A stretch of 36,094 bases of DNA from Bacteroidota bacterium (lineage in GTDB: Bacteria; Bacteroidota; Bacteroidia; NS11-12g; UBA955): positions 1-36,094 of the forward strand of contig JABMMZ010000109.1 of assembly GCA_013205405.1 (NCBI GenBank). Direction: 5' to 3'. Within the stretch, counting starts at the first letter, position 1. Each line of letters starts with the position of its first letter. Shown here in pieces: positions 9,265 to 17,478 of the stretch. Under the pieces are notes generated by a model. That model was given only the letters and a program-made list of their open reading frames with translations. It had not been told where the DNA came from and ran no database searches. A program made the translations under genes and the position numbers.

Positions 9265-10335
9265 TTATTTTATATACCTAAAATCGTGACCTGATTTTAA
9301 ATTAATAACAAAATGATACATTAACTCTATTACTTTTTCAACATCTTCTTTACTTACCGTTTCAACAGTGGTATGCATATATTTTAAAGGTAAAGAAATT
9401 AAGGCTGATGGAACACCTTCGCCACTGTATGCAAAACTTTCGGTATCTGTTCCTGTACTTCTGCTGGCTGCAGCTCTTTGAAATTTAATTTTGTTTTTAT
9501 TAGCCACTTGAATAATCATTTTTAAAAGATTATTTTGAACAGCAGGACCATAAGTTAAAACTGGACCTAAACCACATTTTTGGTCACCCTGTTTCTTTTT
9601 ATCATATAATGGCGATGAAGTATCATGGCAAACATCTGTTACAATTGCCACATTTGGTTTAATTTTTCGAGATATCATTTCAGCACCACGCAATCCGATT
9701 TCTTCTTGCACAGCATTTACCAAATAAAGACTAAAAGGCAATTTTACTTTATTTTCTCTTAAGCGTTTAGCCACTTCAGCTACCATATAGCCCCCAATGC
9801 GGTTATCAAGTGCTCGTCCCGTTAAGTATTTTCCGTTAAGTTCAGTTAATTCATCCTGAAAAACAGCCACACAACCCACATGTACTCCCAGTTTTTCAAC
9901 TTCATCTTTTTTAGAACATCCAATATCTATAAAAATATTATCAGAAGTAGGTACTATGTCTTTGTCTGAGGTACGCACATGAATAGCAGGCCATCCAAAA
10001 ACGCCTTTTACAAGTCCTTTTTCAGTGTGAATATTTACCCGCATAGAAGGTGCAATGATATGGTCAGAGCCACCATTACGCGCAACATATATATAGCCAT
10101 CATCTGTAATATATTTTACAAACCAAGAAATTTCATCTGCGTGGGCTTCTAGAACTACCTTGTATTCTTTTTCTGGATTAATAATAGCAGCTACCGAACC
10201 GTAATTATCGGTAATATAGGTATCAGAATATTGTTTCATATATTCTAACCATATTTTTTGCCCACTTGTTTCAAAACCAGTAGGAGAAGCATTATTTAAA
10301 TATTCTTCTAGAAATTTTTTACTCTTTTTGTCCAT
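9265..10335 (-). CDS. M42 family metallopeptidase (glutamyl aminopeptidase / endoglucanase-like)
   Basis: SPTGFE, LEAHADEI, RALDNRIGGY, VQEEIGLRGAE, VTDVCHDT. Confidence 0.92.
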   Translation of the reverse strand: MDKKSKKFLEEYLNNASPTGFETSGQKIWLEYMKQYSDTYITDNYGSVAAIINPEKEYKVVLEAHADEISWFVKYITDDGYIYVARNGGSDHIIAPSMRVNIHTEKGLVKGVFGWPAIHVRTSDKDIVPTSDNIFIDIGCSKKDEVEKLGVHVGCVAVFQDELTELNGKYLTGRALDNRIGGYMVAEVAKRLRENKVKLPFSLYLVNAVQEEIGLRGAEMISRKIKPNVAIVTDVCHDTSSPLYDKKKQGDQKCGLGPVLTYGPAVQNNLLKMIIQVANKNKIKFQRAAASRSTGTDTESFAYSGEGVPSALISLPLKYMHTTVETVSKEDVEKVIELMYHFVINLKSGHDFRYIK

Positions 10336-10338
10336 AAA

Positions 10339-10722
10339 TTAAAATGGCAAATCATCATTAGTTCCTTCAGCACCAAATTCATTTGATTCATCCATTACAG
10401 GTGGCGCTTGACTGGTAGATGAAGTCATAGAATTATTCGAGTTGTTATTATTTGCGCCTGCAGTTTCAATTTTCCAAAATCTTAAATCAGTATACCAACG
10501 GTTATTATATTCTCTACTTTCTGCATTTAAAGAACATTTAACATTGGCACCGATTTCAAATTTTTTCAAATCTTCAACACCATTTGCCCAAGCACTAATA
10601 CATACTTTCTTAGGGAATTTATCTTCTGTTTCTATAATAAACTCTTGTTTTTGCCAATTACCTCTGTCTGTGCTGCCTGTTACAACATCTAGTTTTTTGA
10701 TTATTTTTCCTGAAATTTCCAT
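10339..10722 (-). CDS. DUF3127 domain-containing protein (OB-fold, SSB-like)
   Basis: MEISGKIIKKLDVVTGSTDRGNWQKQEFIIETEDKFPKKVCISAW; acidic C-terminus FGAEGTNDDLPF, reminiscent of the SSB tail. Confidence 0.85.
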   Translation of the reverse strand: MEISGKIIKKLDVVTGSTDRGNWQKQEFIIETEDKFPKKVCISAWANGVEDLKKFEIGANVKCSLNAESREYNNRWYTDLRFWKIETAGANNNNSNNSMTSSTSQAPPVMDESNEFGAEGTNDDLPF

Positions 10723-10826
10723 ATGAATGCAAACCTACAACAAAAAAAAATTACTATTTCCACAAGTTTCGCAATCTTTATAATTTAATTTGGAATATTT
10801 CGATTAGAAGGTTTAATTTGCATAGA

Positions 10827-11315
10827 ATGGAAGACCAAGGTTTAATATATCTTTATAATTTAAATAGTTTTTTAAAATCTATAGATAATAATTTATATAC
10901 CCTTAAGTTAGAGAAATTTCCTTTTACAGGTAATATAGGAGCACATTGTAGGCACATTATTGAATTTTACACTCAGTTTTTAAATTTTTATAAAACTAAA
11001 ACATTAGATTATGATGGCAGACAAAGAGATTTATTATTAGAATCTGATATTGACACTGCAAAAAGCAAGATACTAACAGTGATTGAAGTTCTTGAAAATC
11101 AAAATTTTAATAGTAATACTGTTTTAAGTCTTTTGAATAATGGTCAATTATCTTCAACCACCATAGGTAGAGAGCTTAACTATTTAGCAGAGCATAATGT
11201 GCATCATATGGCTATTATTAGAATTCTAGCAGAAACCATTCCTTTTGATTTTTCTGAAATTGCACAATTTGGTATTGCTGTATCTACAAAAGGTCACCGT
11301 ATTTCTGAGAGTTAG
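10827..11315 (+). CDS. DinB-family-like protein
   Basis: Helical protein with dispersed histidines: GAHCRHIIEFY and YLAEHNVHHMAIIR. The ORF opens at TTG 10818; ATG 10827 preferred. Confidence 0.75.
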   Translation: MEDQGLIYLYNLNSFLKSIDNNLYTLKLEKFPFTGNIGAHCRHIIEFYTQFLNFYKTKTLDYDGRQRDLLLESDIDTAKSKILTVIEVLENQNFNSNTVLSLLNNGQLSSTTIGRELNYLAEHNVHHMAIIRILAETIPFDFSEIAQFGIAVSTKGHRISES

Positions 11316-11320
11316 TATTT

Positions 11321-11998
11321 ATGTGTATTGTGTCGTTTGTAATTGATGAAAATAAAGCAATCGTTACTTTTAATAGAGATGAAAATAGACATAGGTTAAC
11401 TGAAAAAGTAGCTTGGTATAAGGGTGAAATGCATAATTATTTTTGCCCGATAGATAAAGTTGGACAAGGCACTTGGATAGGCACCAATAGAAAAATAGTA
11501 GCAACTTTACAAAATGGTGGATTAAAAAAACATACTAGAACCTTGCCTTACAGATTGAGTAGGGGTTTAATTCTTAAAAAAATTCTAGAGACCAATGATA
11601 TAGAATCTTATTTAAATAAAAATTATTTATATAACGTTGAACCATTTACAATTTCTATTCTTAAAATTGAAAATAAAGAATTCAGCATTTACAGATTTGA
11701 TGGTGAAAATATGGCGATAGAGAAAAAGAACCTAATAAATACAAGTATAATTTGTTCAAGCACTTTATATAATGAAAATGCTATCGAAAATATTCGGATT
11801 GAATTTGATAAAATAGAAAAAAAAACAGCAGCTAATTTATTCAATTTCAATGAAGAATTTTCCATAGGGAAAGCCAAAAATAATTATACCAATTTAGCTG
11901 AAACTGTTAGTATTACTCAATTTATAATTGAGGAAACTAAAATAACTTATACCAATTTCGATCCAATAAACAGTACAAAAGAAAGCTATGAAATCTAA
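11321..11998 (+). CDS. NRDE (TANGO2-like) family protein
   Basis: MCIVSFV...VTFNRDENRHR contains the NRDE motif and Cys2; GTWIGTNRK, LQNGG. Confidence 0.85.
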   Translation: MCIVSFVIDENKAIVTFNRDENRHRLTEKVAWYKGEMHNYFCPIDKVGQGTWIGTNRKIVATLQNGGLKKHTRTLPYRLSRGLILKKILETNDIESYLNKNYLYNVEPFTISILKIENKEFSIYRFDGENMAIEKKNLINTSIICSSTLYNENAIENIRIEFDKIEKKTAANLFNFNEEFSIGKAKNNYTNLAETVSITQFIIEETKITYTNFDPINSTKESYEI

Positions 11999-13019
11999 AT
12001 TTTTGATTAAATGCTTTAATTTTGAGTATTGGCCTATGTTGGCTTTTTACATACCATTATTTCCTTATTTTCTAATAAAAGGATTGTTGAGAGGTCAATT
12101 GTTTTATTTCACAAATGTCAATCCGGGGATTGATAAATATGGTGGTCTTTTTTTCGACTCTAAAAACGAAATTGACAAAAAAATCCCCCAAGTATACAGG
12201 CCAAAAGCCATTTTAGTTAATCCATTTAGTAGCGATATTGAAATTAATAATTTCATAGAAAGTTTAAACTTAAAATTACCACTTATTCTAAAACCAGATA
12301 GTGGCGAAAGAGGTAAAGGTGTTGTAAAAATTGAGTCTAAAGAAATTTTATTTAAACATTTAAGTGGCGTTAAATCTCTGAACTTACTCCAAGAATATAT
12401 TGCCTTGAAGTTAGAATATGGGGTATTTGTTTATTTCTGTCCCAAAGAGTTAAGTTATAAAATAAGTTCATTAACAGAAAAAATATATTTTACCGTAATT
12501 GGTGATGGAAAAAAATGCATTTCGGAATTGGTATTAGAAAATAATAGAGGCATCGTTTTTTATGATATTTTAAAAGAAAACAGCAGTTTAGATTTCAATA
12601 TTGTACCTGCAAATAATGAAATTATAACTATTCACACACATGGAAATCATTGTAAAGGAACTCGGTTTATAAATAGAACTAATGAAATTACGCCTACAAT
12701 GATAACTAAATTTAATACATTAATGTTAGAAATAGGAGAACTTAATTATGGTAGATTTGATTTAAAAGTCAATGCTTTTTCCGATTTAGAAACCTTTGAA
12801 AATATAAGCATAATTGAGTTTAATGGCATTTCAGCAGAACCAATACATTTATACGATAAAAGTTTTAATTATATTTGGGCATTACAAACTTTTATAAGCC
12901 ATTGGCAGCATTTAGATAAGCTTTCAGTTTACATGAAAACACAAGGGTACAAAGTAGCTAAATTTAAAGACATATTTTTTAAAATAGTAGAATTATTTAT
13001 TCAGAAAGTAATCTACTAA
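11988..13019 (+). CDS. ATP-grasp family protein (annotated as D-alanine--D-alanine ligase-like in relatives)
   Basis: LILKPDSGERGKGVVKIES ATP-binding loop; YGRFDLKV...ISIIEFNGISAEP metal-binding E/N motif; overlaps the NRDE gene by 11 nt. Confidence 0.8.
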   Translation: MKSKFLIKCFNFEYWPMLAFYIPLFPYFLIKGLLRGQLFYFTNVNPGIDKYGGLFFDSKNEIDKKIPQVYRPKAILVNPFSSDIEINNFIESLNLKLPLILKPDSGERGKGVVKIESKEILFKHLSGVKSLNLLQEYIALKLEYGVFVYFCPKELSYKISSLTEKIYFTVIGDGKKCISELVLENNRGIVFYDILKENSSLDFNIVPANNEIITIHTHGNHCKGTRFINRTNEITPTMITKFNTLMLEIGELNYGRFDLKVNAFSDLETFENISIIEFNGISAEPIHLYDKSFNYIWALQTFISHWQHLDKLSVYMKTQGYKVAKFKDIFFKIVELFIQKVIY

Positions 13020-13216
13020 ACAATCAGATTTATCTTTTGAATCTTTCAAATATTTCTTCTAGACATTATTTTATATCTATTAAAGCCTTAGGCAATAATG
13101 AGTTGTTTAATTTTATTAAGCAACAGTTTAAAAAGATAGATATTTCTATCAACTCCATTTAATGTTATATTTTAGCTATTCTATGTTTGTCTTATAATTA
13201 ATATTATGTTAAGTAA

Positions 13217-13266
13217 AATTATAATAAGAAAAGGGGAACGTATGTTCCCCTTTTCTTATTATAATT
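13217..13266. terminator. Bidirectional intrinsic terminator between convergent genes
   Basis: Perfect 23-bp stem AATTATAATAAGAAAAGGGGAAC / GTTCCCCTTTTCTTATTATAATT with loop GTAT; overlaps the stop codon of the minus-strand TPR gene. Confidence 0.9.
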
Positions 13267-14518
13267 ATTCTTTTAGCATTGTTGCTTTCTGCTCATTGTA
13301 TAAAGTGTTATACTTTTGAGTATTAGGTGTATCAGCAATTTTTTTTGATAAACCGCGCATTAATTTTAAGATAGTTAATAAGTCTTGACCAGATTTTTCT
13401 CCACTCAATCGCACAATTTCCATTTTTTCAATGGCTTGTTTATAAACTACTTTATAAATATCGGTTAAAGCTTTTTTAGATACAATATTTTCCTCATTAA
13501 TTGCTTTATCAAAAACTGAATTAGCAGAATCTACTAAGATAGATGCCATATTAAAATTATATTCCACATTATTTTCATCCATCGTTAAAGCTTTAGCATA
13601 ATCATTAAAAGCTTGAGAGAAATAATAAGTTGTAGATTCTTTTTTTTCTAGTTGCTTTTCTTTAAGCACTTGGTATGTTACACCTCTATTAAAGTAATAA
13701 ATGGCATCACTAGGTTTTTCTGCAATTGCGGTATTTAATTTTTGAATTAATCCAACACTATTTCCTCGTTCAATATCTATATTAATTTCGTATTTCAAAA
13801 ATTCAGATGCTTGGTCTTCAAATTTTAATCTTCCTGCTTTCAAAACTTCTAATGCCTTATCATATTGGTCTTTTTTAGTATAAATATTGGCTAAATTTAA
13901 AAAAATACTCGCATCTTTATAGCTTGAATTAGTTAATTTTTCTAAATACACTATTTGCTTATCCTCTAAGCTATCTAATTGCGCTGAATTTAAGCAAATT
14001 ATATAAGTTTTTTCAATAGATATTTTACCTTCTAATTTTCTATCATTTGCATCGTCTATTTTTACTAAATTTTGAACAAAAGTCACATAATTTTCTACCT
14101 GCGTAAAGTTGTCTTTTATAGAAGAAGCTTCCTGAGAAGCATTATAGCAATTGATGGCAGCACTTGGCACAAAACTAAGCGCAGCATCTTTATACCTTTT
14201 TATTTCAGGTGCTGAAAAAGAAAAGAACTTATTCAAAGCTTCACCGCCTTTAAAAGCAGCCTCTTTATCTAAAGCTCTCACTTTTGCATCTTCACTTTCT
14301 GCAATAATAGTATAAACAGCACCTTTAACGTACCACATTTGTGGACTATTAATCGTTTCAGGATGCAATGCAGCTTTATCTATATCATATTTTGCTTGCA
14401 CAATATCAGATGAATATCCTGTTTCGGCAGAGTTTACCAGTTTTTTTTGAGCAAATATTTCAGTTGTGTTCAGCATAAATGCAGCTACCAAACTTAAAAT
14501 TACACTTTGTTTTTTCAT
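13265..14518 (-). CDS. Secreted tetratricopeptide-repeat protein
   Basis: Signal peptide; ASIFLNLANIYTKKDQYDKALEVLKAG and AIYYFNRGVTYQVL... are TPR-like. Confidence 0.75.
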   Translation of the reverse strand: MKKQSVILSLVAAFMLNTTEIFAQKKLVNSAETGYSSDIVQAKYDIDKAALHPETINSPQMWYVKGAVYTIIAESEDAKVRALDKEAAFKGGEALNKFFSFSAPEIKRYKDAALSFVPSAAINCYNASQEASSIKDNFTQVENYVTFVQNLVKIDDANDRKLEGKISIEKTYIICLNSAQLDSLEDKQIVYLEKLTNSSYKDASIFLNLANIYTKKDQYDKALEVLKAGRLKFEDQASEFLKYEINIDIERGNSVGLIQKLNTAIAEKPSDAIYYFNRGVTYQVLKEKQLEKKESTTYYFSQAFNDYAKALTMDENNVEYNFNMASILVDSANSVFDKAINEENIVSKKALTDIYKVVYKQAIEKMEIVRLSGEKSGQDLLTILKLMRGLSKKIADTPNTQKYNTLYNEQKATMLKE

Positions 14519-14562
14519 TTTTTACAATTGGGTTTATAGTTATTATTCAATTCTTATGCCAT

Positions 14563-17265
14563 TTATTTTTCATAATCACTATCCTCATCGCTATTGTCTT
14601 CTGCGTCATCTTCCGAATCTTCCGCTTCATCATCGCTATCTTCAGTATCATCATCTGCAGTGTCAGAATCACTATCTTCAATTACAGGATTTTCAATAAT
14701 AATTGGATTACCGTCTTCATCTATAGTAGGCGCAACAGCAATTGGATTTCCATTTTCATCATACAGCTCTTCATCTTCTTCTACTGGTGTTACAGCCAAT
14801 GAAGCAATAGCATCGTTATTTTTAATGTTAATTAATTTAACACCTTGCGTTGCTCTACCCATGGTTCTTAAGCTATCAACACGCATTCTAATGGTTAAAC
14901 CGGATTTATTTATAATCATTAATCCATCTTCGTCATTAACATTATTAATAGAAATTAAATTGCCTGTTTTTTCAGTAATTTTTAAGGTTTTAACACCTTT
15001 TCCTCCCCTTCCAGTTACTCTGTATTCATCCTCTCCTGTTTCTGGATCAACCAAGAACGAGCGTTTGCCATATCCTTTTTCTGATACCACTAAAACGGTT
15101 GCTGTTGCCAATTGGTCTTTATCAATGGCCAACATTCCTATTACTACATCATTTTCGTTTTCAAGCGTTACTCCTTTTACACCACTGGCGTTTCTTCCCA
15201 TTGGGCGTACTAGTTTTTCATTAAAACGAATGGCTTTACCAGATTTTTTAGCCATAATAATTTCACAATTACCATTGGTTAAACGTGCTTCTAATAGTTC
15301 ATCGCCTTCTCTTACTGTAATTGCATTGATACCATTTGAACGTGGACGGCTATAGGCTTCTAAAGTTGTTTTTTTAATAATACCTTTTTTAGTGCATAAT
15401 ATAATATTGTGTGTATTTAAGTAATCAGGGTCTTTAAGGTTTACAATATTTAGGTAAGCTTTTATTTTATCATCTGGCGGTATAGCTATCAAGTTTTGTA
15501 TTGCTCTTCCTTTGGTAGTTTTGCTTCCTTCTGGTATTTCGTATACTTTCATCCAGAAGCAACGTCCTTGCTCGGTAAAGAACAACATATAATTGTGGGT
15601 ATTGGCCACAAATAAATGTTCTACAAAATCTTCGTCTCTATGCGATACACCTTTGTTTCCTCTACCACCTCTGTTTTGTTCTTTGTATTCGTTTAAGCTA
15701 GTGCGTTTAATATACCCCATGTGCGAAATTGTAAGTACTACACTTTCATTTGGAATCATATCTTCTATGTCTATTTCGCCTGCACTATGCTCTATTAAAG
15801 TTTTTCTATCATCGCCATATTTCTCTCTCATTTCAAGCAATTCATCTTTGATGATTTGAAATCTCATAGCTTCATCATTCAATATAGATTCTAAATAAGC
15901 AATCACTTTCATTAATTCGTCAAACTCATCTTTTATCTTTTGACGTTCTAAACCAGTTAAACGCTGCAATCTTAAATCTAAAATTGCTTTAGCTTGAATT
16001 TCTGTTAAGCCAAATTTGCTAATTAAACCTTCTTTAGCTTCTTCACCATTTTTAGAACTTCTAATTAATGCGATTACTTCATCTAGGTGATCAAGGGCTA
16101 TTAATAAACCTTCTAAAATATGTGCACGTTTTTTAGCTTCTTCTAAATCATATTTTGTTCTGCGAACTACTACTTCGTGGCGATGCGCAACAAAATGCTT
16201 TATCATATCTTTCAGATTCAGCATTTCTGGTTTGCCATTCACCAAGGCAATATTATTTACAGAGAAAGACGATTGTAAAGAAGTGTATTTATACAATTGA
16301 TTAAGTACCACATTAGCTATAGCATCTTTTCTTAATTCAAAAACTATACGCATTCCTTGGCGACCACTTTCGTCTCTTATAGCAACTATACCGTCTATAA
16401 CCTTTTCTTGCACCAAATCTACCGCACGGGTAATAATTTGATTTGGCATTACTTGGTAAGGTACTTCTGTTACAATTATCAATTCTTTACCATTGCCAAA
16501 AGGTTCAATTTCAGTTTTACCACGCATTAATATGCGGCCTCTGCCAGTTTCAAAGGCATTTTTTATACCATCCACCCCATAAATAATAGCACCTGTAGGA
16601 AAATCAGGTCCTTTAATATGAGTCATTAATTCAGAAATTTCAATATCTTTGTTGTCAACATAAGCTACTGTGGCATCTATGGCTTCGCGCAAATTATGTG
16701 GCGCCATATTTGTAGCCATACCTACTGCAATTCCTGAAGCACCATTTACCAATAAGTTTGGTATTTTAGAAGGAAGAACAGTTGGTTCTTTTAAAGAATC
16801 ATCAAAATTTGGTCTAAAATCTACAGTGTCTTTCTCTAAGTCATTCAGCATTTCTTCAGCTATTTTCCTCAATCTAGCTTCCGTATAACGCATGGCTGCA
16901 GGCGAATCGCCATCTATAGAACCGAAGTTACCTTGTCCATCTACAAAAGCGTATCTTAAACTCCAATCTTGCGCCATACGTACCATTGTATCATAAACCG
17001 AACTATCTCCATGAGGATGATACTTGCCCATAACCTCTCCTACAATACGCGCACTCTTTTTATAAGGTCGGTTGGGCGCTAATCCCAATTCTGTCATTCC
17101 AAATAACACCCTACGATGCACTGGTTTTAAACCATCTCTAACATCAGGTAAAGCTCTACTTACAATTACTGACATCGAGTAATCGATGTAAGCTGATTTC
17201 ATTTCTTCCTCAATATTTATCGTAATAATACGTTCAATACTTTTTTCTTCTAAGTTCTCGTCCAT
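14563..17265 (-). CDS. gyrA: DNA gyrase subunit A
   Basis: [43 protein letters not shown], GyrA-box variant QNRGGRG, long acidic C-terminal tail. Confidence 0.97.
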   Translation of the reverse strand: MDENLEEKSIERIITINIEEEMKSAYIDYSMSVIVSRALPDVRDGLKPVHRRVLFGMTELGLAPNRPYKKSARIVGEVMGKYHPHGDSSVYDTMVRMAQDWSLRYAFVDGQGNFGSIDGDSPAAMRYTEARLRKIAEEMLNDLEKDTVDFRPNFDDSLKEPTVLPSKIPNLLVNGASGIAVGMATNMAPHNLREAIDATVAYVDNKDIEISELMTHIKGPDFPTGAIIYGVDGIKNAFETGRGRILMRGKTEIEPFGNGKELIIVTEVPYQVMPNQIITRAVDLVQEKVIDGIVAIRDESGRQGMRIVFELRKDAIANVVLNQLYKYTSLQSSFSVNNIALVNGKPEMLNLKDMIKHFVAHRHEVVVRRTKYDLEEAKKRAHILEGLLIALDHLDEVIALIRSSKNGEEAKEGLISKFGLTEIQAKAILDLRLQRLTGLERQKIKDEFDELMKVIAYLESILNDEAMRFQIIKDELLEMREKYGDDRKTLIEHSAGEIDIEDMIPNESVVLTISHMGYIKRTSLNEYKEQNRGGRGNKGVSHRDEDFVEHLFVANTHNYMLFFTEQGRCFWMKVYEIPEGSKTTKGRAIQNLIAIPPDDKIKAYLNIVNLKDPDYLNTHNIILCTKKGIIKKTTLEAYSRPRSNGINAITVREGDELLEARLTNGNCEIIMAKKSGKAIRFNEKLVRPMGRNASGVKGVTLENENDVVIGMLAIDKDQLATATVLVVSEKGYGKRSFLVDPETGEDEYRVTGRGGKGVKTLKITEKTGNLISINNVNDEDGLMIINKSGLTIRMRVDSLRTMGRATQGVKLINIKNNDAIASLAVTPVEEDEELYDENGNPIAVAPTIDEDGNPIIIENPVIEDSDSDTADDDTEDSDDEAEDSEDDAEDNSDEDSDYEK

Positions 17266-17426
17266 TTATATTTATTTGCTATAAGCCTGCAAAGTACAAT
17301 AAAATAATGGATAATAAAAGGTTCTATTCAACAATCTTTTAACATAATTAACAAGCGAAATTATTGAATTAATGAATGGTTTAATTGTTGATATTTTATG
17401 TAAAATAATAAACATGATTTTACATA

Positions 17427-17462
17427 AAAAACGCCTTGCAACAATTTACAAGGCGGTTTTTT
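17427..17462 (-). terminator. Intrinsic terminator of the M16 peptidase gene
   Basis: Stem CGCCTTG (17432-17438) / CAAGGCG (17449-17455), flanked by A run and T run; on the minus strand it is followed by TTTTTT. Confidence 0.8.
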
Positions 17463-17478
17463 TTAAGTAAAATTTAGG

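Noticed and set aside
10442-10726. Plus-strand 94-aa ORF
   Set aside because: Antisense to DUF3127; no independent support.
14594-15355. Long plus-strand ORF (253 aa, [13 protein letters not shown]...)
   Set aside because: Fully antisense to gyrA; the serine-rich sequence is the complement of the acidic-tail codons.
16990-17070. Possible quinolone-resistance change in GyrA QRDR
   Set aside because: [10 protein letters not shown] keeps the key Ser and Asp positions; only a neighbouring Ala-to-Ser difference from E. coli, not a known resistance change.
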